Positions 52,659 to 61,130 of a stretch of DNA of 64,000 bases are shown piece after piece. Source of the DNA: Anaerolinea thermolimosa (GTDB lineage: Bacteria; Chloroflexota; Anaerolineae; Anaerolineales; Anaerolineaceae). Where the stretch lies: positions 357,815 to 421,814 of the forward strand of contig NZ_DF967965.1 of assembly GCF_001050195.2 (NCBI RefSeq), written 5' to 3'. Made by a program: the position numbers and the translations under genes. How positions within the stretch are numbered: the stretch's first letter is position 1; each line of letters opens with the position of its first letter. The notes beneath the pieces were generated by a model. It did not search any database. It was not told the origin of the DNA and saw only the letters and a program-made list of their open reading frames with translations.

Positions 52659-54092
52659 ATGAGCGAGTACGAAGCAGTCATCGGGCTGGAAACCCACATT
52701 CAGCTGAATACCACCACCAAAATTTTTTGTTCCTGTAAAGCCGATTCGTGGAATGAGCCACCCAACACCAACATTTGCCCGGTGTGCACCGGTCAACCGG
52801 GGGTGCTGCCGGTCTTGAACCGCGCGGTAGTGGAAAAAGCGGTGGTTCTCGCTCATGCCATGCGGGCGGAAATTCGACCGCTTTCGTTTTTTGATCGAAA
52901 AAATTACTTCTACCCTGATCTACCCAAGGGGTATCAGATTTCACAATACGACATGGCCCTGGCTCATGGGGGCGGCATGGATGTTCCCATGCCACAGGGT
53001 TATGTGCGGCATGTCAGTATTACGAAATTGCACATCGAAGAAGACGCCGGGAAGACCAAGCACGAGAATGGTCGTCGGCTGATCGATTTTAACCGCTGTG
53101 GTGTACCGTTGATTGAAATGGTCACCGGTCCCGACTTGCGAACGGCAGAGGAAGCGGCTCAGTACCTTATCCGGTTACGCCAGCTGTTGCGCTGGCTGGG
53201 CATTTCGGAAGCGGATATGGAGAAGGCCCACCTGCGCTGTGACGCAAACGTGTCCATTCGTCCCAGGGGGGCCACTTACCTGAACCCCAAGACGGAAATT
53301 AAGAATGTGAATTCCATTGATGCCGTGCGCACGGCGATCCAGACTGAAATTGCCCGGCAGATCCGCGAAGTGGAAAGCGGACGCACCGTAGAGGCCTGGA
53401 CTCTTGAATGGGATGAGGACAGCCTCACACTGCGGAAGATGCGCTCCAAAGAAACCGAAGCCGATTATCGCTATTTTCGTGAGCCTGACCTTTTGCCCGT
53501 ACGGATGGATGAAGCCTGGCGCGAGTCGATTCTGGCCGGGTTCCCCGAACTGCCATTACAACGGCGCCAGCGTTTTATGGAGCAATATGGCTTGCCGGAA
53601 TACGATGCCGAAATTCTCACCAGCGAACGGCAACTTTCCGATTATTATGAGGAAACCGTGCGTGCGTATGGGGGAGACCCGAAAAAAGTTTCAAACTGGT
53701 TGATGAATGAGGTGTTACGCATGATCAATGAGCGTGCTTTGCAGCCCGCTCAGATGAAGTTATCGCCGGTTTTTCTGGCGGAAATTGTCAGAATGGTGGA
53801 CGCCGGCACGATTAATATGACCACAGGCAAGGCCTTGCTTCAAAAAGTAGAAGATTCGGGAATCTCTCCGGCCAGGATTGTGGAAGCTGAAGGGCTGGCC
53901 AAAGTCAGTGATGACGCGGCTATTCGGGCGGTATGTGAGCAGGTGCTGGCTGAAAACCCCTGTGAGGTAGAAACCTTCCGGAGCGGCAAGGCAACCCTGA
54001 TGGGCTGGTTTGTGGGGCAGGTGATGCGGAAAATGCAGGGCAAAGCCGACGCTAACATCGCCAGGGCCATTCTGGAAGAGCTACTCCGATAG
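52659..54092 (+). CDS. gatB: Asp/Glu-tRNA amidotransferase subunit B
   Basis: Subunit of GatCAB, which amidates misacylated Asp-tRNA(Asn) or Glu-tRNA(Gln). The 477-residue protein begins YEAVIGLETHIQLNTTTKIF, has the zinc cysteines CSCKAD and CPVCTG, and the signature FDRKNYFYPDLPKGYQISQY. The C-terminal YqeY-like tail runs from about 330 (MKLSPVFLAEIVRMVDAGTI to EELLR). gatA and gatC are not in the window, so the operon is split. Confidence 0.96.
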   Translation: MSEYEAVIGLETHIQLNTTTKIFCSCKADSWNEPPNTNICPVCTGQPGVLPVLNRAVVEKAVVLAHAMRAEIRPLSFFDRKNYFYPDLPKGYQISQYDMALAHGGGMDVPMPQGYVRHVSITKLHIEEDAGKTKHENGRRLIDFNRCGVPLIEMVTGPDLRTAEEAAQYLIRLRQLLRWLGISEADMEKAHLRCDANVSIRPRGATYLNPKTEIKNVNSIDAVRTAIQTEIARQIREVESGRTVEAWTLEWDEDSLTLRKMRSKETEADYRYFREPDLLPVRMDEAWRESILAGFPELPLQRRQRFMEQYGLPEYDAEILTSERQLSDYYEETVRAYGGDPKKVSNWLMNEVLRMINERALQPAQMKLSPVFLAEIVRMVDAGTINMTTGKALLQKVEDSGISPARIVEAEGLAKVSDDAAIRAVCEQVLAENPCEVETFRSGKATLMGWFVGQVMRKMQGKADANIARAILEELLR

Positions 54093-54264
54093 CCTGTTCA
54101 TCCGTCACGCCGGTACGTAACTTTCTGCCGGATAATCCGACTAAACCTGTAGTAAGCCTACGCTCAGGTTAACATCGCTCGACAGAGCGATGAACTCAGG
54201 TGATTCAGGGGTAGATCAGGTGTATACTACGCTTTGGTTTTCCAAAGGAAACGAAATTCACCGA

Positions 54265-54810
54265 ATGATGGATGCGGATTCTCTGCTTGCCCGCGCACAG
54301 AACCTGGATCACCAGGCGCTGGCAGCGATTCACGAGACGTACTATCCCGCGATTTACCGCTACGTACATTATCGCCTGGACGATGAGGAACTGGTTGAGG
54401 ATATCGCTGCGGATGTTTTCATGTGTCTGCTGGATAATTTACAGGATGGGCGGCACACTATTCGAGATATCCGGGCGTGGTTGTTTGGCACAGCCAGCCA
54501 TTTGGTGAACGATGTATTGCGGCGCAAGTATCGGAAACCAGTTGAAAACCTCGAAGATCACGAATATCTTTCCAGCAATGTAACCCCTGAACATGCGGCT
54601 GAGTCGCAGGATCAGGCACGAGCAGTCAGGCGTGCCATGCGGCTCCTCACCCCTGAACAACAGCAGGTGCTGGTGCTGCGTTTTTCCATGGAATTTTCTC
54701 TGGAAGAGACGGCTCAGGTGATGAATAAGTCGATCGGGGCTATTAAAACGCTTCAATTTCGGGCGCTTGGGGCTTTACGCAGGCATTTGATCCGGGGGGA
54801 TGAAGAATGA
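54265..54810 (+). CDS. RNA polymerase sigma-70 factor, ECF type
   Basis: A 181-residue alternative sigma factor. Region 2 (about 20-85) reads LAAIHETYYPAIYRYVHYRL then EDIAADVFMCLLDNL; region 4 (about 120-175) reads LLTPEQQQVLVLRFSMEFSL then EETAQVMNKSIGAIKTLQFR. ATG 54265 is preferred, as an upstream TATACT (54223-54228) would lie inside a longer form; AAAGGA is 15 nt upstream, which is far. It overlaps the next gene by 4 nt. The downstream membrane protein with a DUF5667-like domain probably regulates it. Confidence 0.88.
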   Translation: MMDADSLLARAQNLDHQALAAIHETYYPAIYRYVHYRLDDEELVEDIAADVFMCLLDNLQDGRHTIRDIRAWLFGTASHLVNDVLRRKYRKPVENLEDHEYLSSNVTPEHAAESQDQARAVRRAMRLLTPEQQQVLVLRFSMEFSLEETAQVMNKSIGAIKTLQFRALGALRRHLIRGDEE

Positions 54811-55973
54811 TCCGGAATGAAGAGTTGAACCGTGTCTTTGAGGATTGCCTGGCGCGCCTGCAACATGGCGCGTCTCTGGAGGACGTTCTCCAGAAATACC
54901 CGGAATGGAAAGCAGAGTTGCGCCCCGTGCTGGAGGCCATGCTGGCGCTCTGGGAAGCACGCGGATCTGATACGGTGCCGGTAGCTGCGATGCGGCGCAG
55001 CCGTGAGCATTTGCTCGAAGAAGCCCAGCGCCGCCGCGCGGTGGAGCCGCCGCCGGGTTTCTGGGTGAGGTGGTTTCGAAAAGCGAGTGTTTTCAGTGTA
55101 CCGGCGGTGGTATTTCTCGTTGTGCTTGGGCTGTTTCTGACGGGATGGGCCTCGGTCAAGGCTTTGCCGGGAGAGGCGCTTTACCCGGTGAAGCTGGCGG
55201 CTGAGCAAATTACCCTGAACTTATCGTCCAGCCCGGTTCAACGGATGGAACTGGAAGACGCTTACAACCTGCGGCGCGCTGAGGAAGTGGAAGCTCTGAT
55301 CCAGCGCAAACGCCAGCAGGAGGTGACGTTCACGGGCTACCTGACTCAGGAAGGCGATCAGACCTGGCGGATCAACGGTATTCCCCTCGATGTTCCCTCT
55401 ACGCTTGAAGAGGGATTACGCGATCTGGCCGGTTCCTATGTATATGTAAGGGGGACGTCTACCCAGGATGGGCATTTTGTGCTGGAGCGGGCCGATTCCT
55501 GGTTTTATACCCTGACGGGAAAAGTACAGGCCGTGCAGGATGGGCGCCTTCAGATGAATGATCTTTGGGTGACCCTGAACCCGGAGGTGGTTGGAAATCA
55601 GAGGCTGGAAGTAGGGCAGGAAGTGGTGGTGTCGGTCATCCGACTGGCAGATCGCGGTCTGCTGGCGGTGAAAATTACCCTCAAAACCGGTGGAAATGAG
55701 CCAAAGGAGGATCGCTCGGGGCAGGAAGGAGAAGTTGCCACGAAAGTGATCATTCATCCAACGGAGACGGCTACCCCTCAACCTGAGGAAATCAGGCAGA
55801 CGGAGGACACCCCCATGCCTGATGAAGAGAGACAGCCCACAGCCACTGTGGAAGATTTACGCCGTCATGATGATGGGGGAAAGGCCACCCCTACCTCAGA
55901 AAAACGCGGCGATTCAGAATCCTCAGGCAAAGATCACGACAGGACCCCGGAACCTACTCGCACGCCCGATTGA
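54807..55973 (+). CDS. DUF5667/DUF5666-type membrane protein, probable sigma-factor partner
   Basis: A 388-residue protein. An N-terminal helical part (1-75; LARLQHGASLEDVLQKYPEW, zinc-free) is followed by one membrane helix (about 95-115, VPAVVFLVVLGLFLTGWASV). A DUF5667-like segment follows (ALPGEALYPVKLAAEQITLN). Two OB-like DUF5666 repeats follow: VTFTGYLTQEGDQTWRINGI and LTGKVQAVQDGRLQMNDLWV. A long Pro/Thr/Glu/Asp-rich, probably disordered tail completes it. It is coupled to the ECF sigma gene by ATGA. The topology (short cytoplasmic N-terminus, large outside part) fits an anti-sigma-like role, which is inference. Confidence 0.8.
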   Translation: MIRNEELNRVFEDCLARLQHGASLEDVLQKYPEWKAELRPVLEAMLALWEARGSDTVPVAAMRRSREHLLEEAQRRRAVEPPPGFWVRWFRKASVFSVPAVVFLVVLGLFLTGWASVKALPGEALYPVKLAAEQITLNLSSSPVQRMELEDAYNLRRAEEVEALIQRKRQQEVTFTGYLTQEGDQTWRINGIPLDVPSTLEEGLRDLAGSYVYVRGTSTQDGHFVLERADSWFYTLTGKVQAVQDGRLQMNDLWVTLNPEVVGNQRLEVGQEVVVSVIRLADRGLLAVKITLKTGGNEPKEDRSGQEGEVATKVIIHPTETATPQPEEIRQTEDTPMPDEERQPTATVEDLRRHDDGGKATPTSEKRGDSESSGKDHDRTPEPTRTPD

Positions 55974-56695
55974 GAGATTTGGGTGAGGGAGAGAGGCAGA
56001 TAGACCGAACGGTTGCCATGGGGAGTAACCGGCTGGAGCGCCTCAGGCTGATGGATGGCCATCCAGGCTACCTGAGCGGCCATCCAGGCGTTTAATTCGG
56101 CGGCGGGCAGTACCTTATCCATGGGTAAGATACCGCGCAGCAGGCGGTAACGGGTAATCTCTTCAAAAAACTCCATGGCATCCGGAACATCCAGGCCCAG
56201 GTCTGCCAGCACAAGTTGACGCTGTAAACGCCCCTCAAGGGTGGCGGCACCCAATGGAGGGCGTTCCAGCAGGGCTGAGAAAGCGGCCTCGGCCTGGGTC
56301 TCAAGCCATTGTCGTGGGGCGTCCTCTTCGGGAGCAAAGGGGCGAAACCCCAGTTCTTGTAACTGGTCGATCAGTAAGAAGCTGGCACGTAACCAGGAGG
56401 GGCATTCAGGTGGAGGATTACGTGGAAAACCGCTCTCGGCTGGCCAGTTCCACTCTTTTTGAAGGAGAAAATCGCCAAGGGCACGGCCCTGTGTGGAGGG
56501 CGTCTGTCCTGTACGATGGGGAGGGCTGAAGGCCAGAAGGGTGGTCGATTGGCCGAAGGCAAAGGAAAGCACGTCCACGGCTGTGCCCGAACCTACCGCC
56601 AGAAGTTTACGTGATGGGTCGAGACAAAGATACGTAAAAGGGCGGCGTCCCGTGGCTGCATCTACCCCGATGAAAGAGGAAAAGGCGGGCGGCAT
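55934..56695 (-). CDS. DUF429-family protein (RNase H-like fold)
   Basis: A 253-residue protein that starts FSSFIGVDAATGRRPFTYLC, the acidic first strand of the DUF429 family, a predicted RNase H-fold nuclease group. A second acidic segment is AVDVLSFAFGQ and a third block is MEFFEEITRYRLLRGI. The catalytic set is only partly recognisable. Its 3' end overlaps the convergent gene by 40 nt. The start is a leaderless ATG 6 nt after a TAAACT with TTGCCA 17 nt upstream. Function is unknown. Confidence 0.75.
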   Translation of the reverse strand: MPPAFSSFIGVDAATGRRPFTYLCLDPSRKLLAVGSGTAVDVLSFAFGQSTTLLAFSPPHRTGQTPSTQGRALGDFLLQKEWNWPAESGFPRNPPPECPSWLRASFLLIDQLQELGFRPFAPEEDAPRQWLETQAEAAFSALLERPPLGAATLEGRLQRQLVLADLGLDVPDAMEFFEEITRYRLLRGILPMDKVLPAAELNAWMAAQVAWMAIHQPEALQPVTPHGNRSVYLPLSLTQISQSGVRVGSGVLS

Positions 56696-56701
56696 AAAAT
56701 C

Positions 56702-56730
56702 AGTTTAGCGTAAATGCAGGATTTTGGCAA
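56702..56730 (-). promoter_or_regulatory. Leaderless promoter of the DUF429 gene
   Basis: On the minus strand TTGCCA (56725-56730), 17-nt spacer, TAAACT (56702-56707), ending 6 nt before the ATG at 56693-56695. It stands back to back with the RRM promoter. Confidence 0.65.
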
Positions 56731-56747
56731 CTTGTTTGGAAAAATGG

Positions 56748-56776
56748 TTTACTTTTCCAGCTTCTGATAGTAAAAT
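56748..56776 (+). promoter_or_regulatory. Promoter of the RRM-protein gene
   Basis: TTTACT (56748-56753), 17-nt spacer, TAAAAT (56771-56776). The start point near 56783 gives a 5' leader of about 218 nt. Confidence 0.7.
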
Positions 56777-56782
56777 GAGTGT

Positions 56783-57000
56783 GTTGGTCCCACGTTAACA
56801 GATGGCTGTTCTGGATGATTGCATTTGCAAGCCCGGGTGCCTTTGGGCGCCGGGGTGACGGTGTGGTCGCTCGCGTAGTACGGTCGGCTTGGTTTCTTGA
56901 CCCCGGGTAGGCGGACCCTCCACAATCAGTTTGCCGGAAAAGAAGACCTTTCTGTTCGATGGGGTAGTCGCCTATTTTTTTATGTTTTTCAGGAGTCAAG
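56783..57000 (+). promoter_or_regulatory. Long structured 5' leader of the RRM gene
   Basis: The leader holds a strong hairpin, CCCGGGTGCC (56832-56841) with GGCGCCGGG (56846-56854), a second GC-rich segment near 56910-56930, and a final U-rich CCTATTTTTTTATG before the CAGGAG ribosome site. No terminator is obvious. Long leaders are typical of cold-shock and RNA-binding protein genes, where the leader acts as a thermosensor or autoregulatory site. Confidence 0.5.
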
Positions 57001-57342
57001 ATGAATATTTATGTTGGAAACCTGCCGTTCAATACCAGCGAGGAAGAACTGCGATCAGCGTTCGCCGCGTTTGGTGAGGTTTCTTCCGCCGCCGTGATCA
57101 AGGATCAGTTCACCGGTCAATCGCGTGGCTTTGGCTTTGTCGAGATGCCAAAGAGGGAAGAGGCCGAAGCAGCCATCAATTCCTTGAACGGCAAAGAGTT
57201 CAATGGCCGGCCTTTGAAGGTCAATGAAGCCCGCCCGCGCGAAGAGCGCCGTGGCCCCGGCGGTTTCGGTGGTGGCGGTGGTGGCCAGCGCCGCGGCTCC
57301 GGCGGTGACCGCCGTGGTGGTGGTCAGCGCCGCGACTGGTAA
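57001..57342 (+). CDS. RRM-type RNA-binding protein with Gly/Arg-rich tail
   Basis: A 113-residue protein. One RNA-recognition motif fills residues 1-80: RNP2 is IYVGNLPFN and RNP1 is RGFGFVEM. The tail (about 82-113) is Gly/Arg-rich (GGFGGGGGGQRR and RRGGGQRRDW). This is the Rbp type known from cyanobacteria, where it is cold-induced; a role as RNA chaperone is inferred. A strong terminator follows. Confidence 0.93.
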   Translation: MNIYVGNLPFNTSEEELRSAFAAFGEVSSAAVIKDQFTGQSRGFGFVEMPKREEAEAAINSLNGKEFNGRPLKVNEARPREERRGPGGFGGGGGGQRRGSGGDRRGGGQRRDW

Positions 57343-57363
57343 GTTAGAAAAAGCAAATTTTTC

Positions 57364-57393
57364 CCTCCCGATCATCCATCGGGAGGTTTTTTT
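57364..57393 (+). terminator. Intrinsic terminator after the RRM gene
   Basis: CCTCCCGAT (57364-57372) pairs with ATCGGGAGG (57378-57386), followed by seven Ts. Confidence 0.93.
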
Positions 57394-57424
57394 ATCCCGC
57401 GCGGTTGGGGAGAAGATCGGCCTG

Positions 57425-59134
57425 CTACTGAGAGAGACGGCGGCTTTCGATGGAAAGGATGCGTCGGAGGATTGCTACTGCGGTGGCATAGGTTGAATCC
57501 ATGCCGTAATAAGAGAGAGTCCCCGCACCGAGGTTTTTTCCCTTGCTCAGGGGAGTATCTGATACATAATGCAGGATGCCCAGATCGAATGGTAAATCGT
57601 ACAGGTGGACAATCTCGTCCACCGGGTGGCGCTTGGGGCGAGAAAGCTCATATACCGCCGAAAGATAAGGCCCGGCTTCCATCTCGATATCGGCGTAACC
57701 TTCCCGGAAAAAGACATCCATGATGCGAATGTTCTGCAGAAATGTGCCCAGCACACAAATGGCTTTTTGATTGTCGAGTACGGTGCCGTAGGTCAGGTAG
57801 GGGAAGACGTCTTGAGCGCGAAAACAGTTCTGGAAAAGGTAGGTGTTGTGCGAGTGTTCATCCTGAACCACATTGGGGATGAGCACATCTCCGCGAACGC
57901 CGTTGAGAGAGGCCGATTTTCCCATGATATACACCCCAAGTAAAGCACAGGTCTGCTCCCCGACTTTGGAAAGCAGGTTGTAGGCTGCCAGGCCGAGGGG
58001 GTAATCAATGTTGATAATGAGAGCATCACTGGAGCTCAGGGGAGAGAGATCGAGGCCTTCGCGCAGGCGAGGGTCGAATTGAGCGGGATCGAGGCGCGAG
58101 AGATGGATCACCTGGGTCTCCAGTTCAAAAAAATGATTGCTTGGAATGCGCAGGATACCATGGGCGGCCTCATGGGCAAGTTGCGCTTCAAGCAGGGCAC
58201 GGCCTTCGGGAGTCTGCTGGAATTTCTTGAGGACGTAATACAGGAAATTTTCGCGGCTGGAAGGCACCTGGCTGGTTTGAATGTCTTTCCATTCGTTCAG
58301 GAGATCGGGGTTTTCTCCCTGGTGGATGTAGCGAGACAGGACTTCTTCCTGTTGCAGGGCAAAGCCCGTGAGTAAATTCGGCAGGCTGTGGGTGTTGCTG
58401 GAGACAAAATATACAGGGCGCTCTTGAATCTCTGGCGCGTGGGTGCCCAGGTTGGCCCACCAGGCGTGGGTGGCGCGCTGATAGGAGCTGAGAGAACCGG
58501 CCAGAAGACGAACACTGAGGTTGAGTTTTTGCCGGTGAATGAGCTCCATCATGGAGACAAACTTATCTCCCCAGATCGATTGCAGCCGTTCGAGGTCATC
58601 AGGCGGCAGGCGAAGAAGGTTGGCCAGCTGAGAGAACCGTTCGGGGTCTGTCAGCACCTGCTGGAGGGGGATATCGCGGGGCCAGGCAGAAAGGAGTAAA
58701 TGGAGTTTATTCCATTCGATTTGAAGCGCGGTAAGCGAGGGGACAATGTCTTCGATATCCGAACGGGAGGCGATATAACAGGCCAGTGTGCCCTGACCAT
58801 CGAAGAAGCAACGACGACGGCGAGCGCGTGCAGGGGCCGGTTGCCACGTCTCGATATTCGCATAGCCTTGACGGCGAAAGACGTCTTCAGTCTGTCCAAG
58901 CACCACGGTATGTACCTGGGGAATGCACTCCGGTAATCGCAACAGGCTGTAAATAAACGCGGAAAGATCGGGCGAGGGCTTTCGGGCATCGGGATGAAGC
59001 AGTGAATTCATTCCGGCATGCACTTCTTCCAGTGTGCGAATGCGAATTTCGGAACTGGAACGGAGCAGGGAGTACAAAGTTGCCCGGTAGAGGCGGATTT
59101 CTTCAGAAGTGGCACTGGGAACAGTTCGTTCCAC
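57425..59134 (-). CDS. Large hypothetical protein with nucleoside-phosphorylase-like C-terminus
   Basis: A 569-residue protein of no function I know (possibly a DUF6909-type family). Residues 1-350 are helical, with a LAHEAAHGIL block that looks like a short HExxH variant but lacks the exact motif. Residues 375-569 recall nucleoside phosphorylases: INIDYPLGLAAYNLL, IMGKSASLNGVRGDVLIPNV, YGTVLDNQKAICVLGTFLQN and GYADIEMEAGPYLSAVYEL, the last resembling the MExA motif near the purine site. GTG start with GGAGG 4 nt upstream. It is cytoplasmic and stands alone. Confidence 0.7.
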   Translation of the reverse strand: MERTVPSATSEEIRLYRATLYSLLRSSSEIRIRTLEEVHAGMNSLLHPDARKPSPDLSAFIYSLLRLPECIPQVHTVVLGQTEDVFRRQGYANIETWQPAPARARRRRCFFDGQGTLACYIASRSDIEDIVPSLTALQIEWNKLHLLLSAWPRDIPLQQVLTDPERFSQLANLLRLPPDDLERLQSIWGDKFVSMMELIHRQKLNLSVRLLAGSLSSYQRATHAWWANLGTHAPEIQERPVYFVSSNTHSLPNLLTGFALQQEEVLSRYIHQGENPDLLNEWKDIQTSQVPSSRENFLYYVLKKFQQTPEGRALLEAQLAHEAAHGILRIPSNHFFELETQVIHLSRLDPAQFDPRLREGLDLSPLSSSDALIINIDYPLGLAAYNLLSKVGEQTCALLGVYIMGKSASLNGVRGDVLIPNVVQDEHSHNTYLFQNCFRAQDVFPYLTYGTVLDNQKAICVLGTFLQNIRIMDVFFREGYADIEMEAGPYLSAVYELSRPKRHPVDEIVHLYDLPFDLGILHYVSDTPLSKGKNLGAGTLSYYGMDSTYATAVAILRRILSIESRRLSQ

Positions 59135-59214
59135 GGTTCCTCCGGGGGTATGGGATGCTTTGATTATACCGCCAGGAGGGGAGGGTTATCCAATGGCCTG
59201 CAGGGGTGTGTCCT

Positions 59215-60462
59215 TTACTTTCTAACCGCAGGGAGGAACAGGTACTGGGGATTGGTGGTTGTGATGAGGGTGATGGTGAGATTCTGCGAGGCTTTGCCAT
59301 CGGAGCTCTGAACAATGAGGCTGGTCTGAAATTTTCCTGTCGAAGATGGAGGGGTGAGGGTAATGTTTAAGGTGGTGCCGTTCGTTCCGCTGGCAGGAGA
59401 GTAACTGATCCATTCCGGGGTAGAACCACCGGCAGGGCTTGCGGCCCAGTTGAAGGATGTTCCCAGGTTGGACTGTACCGTTACCTGGTAGGTGCGCGCG
59501 GGCGCAGAGGGTTTGGTAATGGCGGTGATCTGGTTTGTTGAAAGCTGAATCCCGGGCTGAAACAGGTCGGCCAGGGTTTTATCGGCGTATCCGACAAAAG
59601 CGTTGTTGTAAATAGGGGGTTTAATGGGGTAATCCGTCCAGGTTTCCCAGCTCAGCCAGAGGGGCAGATTGGGGAAAGCCTGATGGGTAAGCGCGACAGC
59701 TTTGGAGGCTTCGTAATCACTGTAGTTTTTAAAAGCGTTGCCCAGGGTCTGCCCTGAAAACAAATTTGTGATAAACACTTTAAAGGCATCGCCGTACCAG
59801 TTGGCGTAGTAACCGGCGGCGCCCATTTCAAAAAATGGCTGTGAGTACTGGCTGACGCGCCGCTGGGCTTCGGCCTGGGTGATAGAGCCGGGGTCGGTGG
59901 TTGAAGAGCCGGTAGCAAAGCAGGCATAGATCATAACAATGGCATTCGGAGCCAGCTTGAGATCGCGTTTGATCTCGTCACTGGTGTACATACGCTCGGT
60001 GACCTCGAAGCCTCCCACCTGGGGGGTGTTGACGTTGCCATTCCAGTAGAGGCCGTGTCCGCGGTAGAGAAGGAAATGTGCCCCACTGGCGGCGGCGGCA
60101 ATATCGGCCCAGCGGTCGTTGGGGGTATAAAATTTATAAACCTGCACGCCGTAGCTCTGGAGGGCGGCGGCGGCGAGTTCCATGTTGGCTATCTCAGCCT
60201 GGGTGCCTTCTTCCAGGGGGCCTACTATCAGCACGGCTTTCAATGGGATCAGCGATGAGGTTAGGGATGTATCTGACAGAGGGGAATCTACCTGGGAGAT
60301 AGAGTCGCTGGCAGAAGGGAGTGACGGAGCAGGGGCGGAGGATGGAGTTTCCGCAGGCCGGGAAGGGTCAGGAGATTGAGCGTTGATTGGTTTTACCCAA
60401 CCTGCAAACGCGAAAAGAAATAACACGCAAATACCTGTAATGGAGAAATGGCGCCGCATCAT
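59215..60462 (-). CDS. Secreted caspase-like (clan CD) cysteine peptidase homologue
   Basis: A 415-residue exported protein. A signal peptide (1-29, ending INA-QS) is followed by a Pro/Ser-rich linker (30-68). A caspase-fold-like domain (about 73-290) has a His-Gly block LLYRGHGLYW and a Cys block VMIYACFATG, the clan CD dyad order. A BACON-like beta domain (about 320-405; TSFNWAASPAGGSTPEWISY and ASQNLTITLI) follows, and the chain ends PQYLFLPAVRK. I recall similar FLP-type ends on other secreted Anaerolineae proteins. The substrate is unknown, and it could be a non-peptidase member. Confidence 0.75.
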   Translation of the reverse strand: MMRRHFSITGICVLFLFAFAGWVKPINAQSPDPSRPAETPSSAPAPSLPSASDSISQVDSPLSDTSLTSSLIPLKAVLIVGPLEEGTQAEIANMELAAAALQSYGVQVYKFYTPNDRWADIAAAASGAHFLLYRGHGLYWNGNVNTPQVGGFEVTERMYTSDEIKRDLKLAPNAIVMIYACFATGSSTTDPGSITQAEAQRRVSQYSQPFFEMGAAGYYANWYGDAFKVFITNLFSGQTLGNAFKNYSDYEASKAVALTHQAFPNLPLWLSWETWTDYPIKPPIYNNAFVGYADKTLADLFQPGIQLSTNQITAITKPSAPARTYQVTVQSNLGTSFNWAASPAGGSTPEWISYSPASGTNGTTLNITLTPPSSTGKFQTSLIVQSSDGKASQNLTITLITTTNPQYLFLPAVRK

Positions 60463-60675
60463 TACCTCAGGAAAGCAGTTTAATCAAAAACTCTGCTGAA
60501 AACTTCTGATGACTGTTCTAATTTACCCTGAAATGTCCAATTTATAAAGGAATTCGTCCGATCAGTTTAGAATTTGTAAGGTGAAATAAAGAAAAAGCTT
60601 TTTTTAAGTCGATAAAAGAGAAGAAAAGTTTCGGGTTGATATAATTGGACTGATGATTCATTTCGGAGGAGCATC

Positions 60676-61113
60676 ATGCGCGCAGTGGTACAACGCGTGA
60701 AACAGGGCAGTGTATGTGTTCAGGGAGAAAAGGTGGCCCGGATTGGTCACGGGCTGGTAATTTTACTGGGAGTAGGTCCGGAAGACACAGAAGAAACCGC
60801 ACGTGAGCTGGCAGAGAAGATCGCCATGTTGCGTATTTTCGAGGATACCCAGGGAAAAATGAATCTCTCGGTCCGTGATGTCGGTGGCGAGGCAGTGGTT
60901 GTTTCTCAATTTACGCTTTATGCCGATACACGGCGAGGACGCAGGCCGTCTTTCACCGGGGCGGCGGCCCCCGATAAGGCACGCCCGCTGGTGGATCTGT
61001 TCGCCCGTTCGCTGGCAGAGCTGGGAGTGCCAACCCAGCAGGGGGTCTTTGGCGCAGAGATGCTGGTGGAAATTCTCAATGACGGGCCGGTGACGATCTG
61101 GTTGGAGATGTGA
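60676..61113 (+). CDS. dtd: D-aminoacyl-tRNA deacylase
   Basis: Hydrolyses D-aminoacyl-tRNAs (and Gly-tRNA-Ala), a proofreading enzyme. The 145-residue protein begins [20 protein letters not shown] and has the catalytic [18 protein letters not shown] motif and the cross-subunit Gly-Pro loop [15 protein letters not shown] lies before the ATG; a TATAAT lies near 60640. The preceding 210 nt hold no other gene. Confidence 0.95.
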   Translation: MRAVVQRVKQGSVCVQGEKVARIGHGLVILLGVGPEDTEETARELAEKIAMLRIFEDTQGKMNLSVRDVGGEAVVVSQFTLYADTRRGRRPSFTGAAAPDKARPLVDLFARSLAELGVPTQQGVFGAEMLVEILNDGPVTIWLEM

Positions 61114-61130
61114 GACAGGGGCAAACCTGC

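Noticed and set aside
58088..58150. HExxH metalloprotease motif in the 569-residue protein
   Set aside because: The block reads HEAAHG in an LAHEAAHGIL context; spacing fits HExxH in form, but no third ligand or peptidase fold is evident, so no protease call is made.
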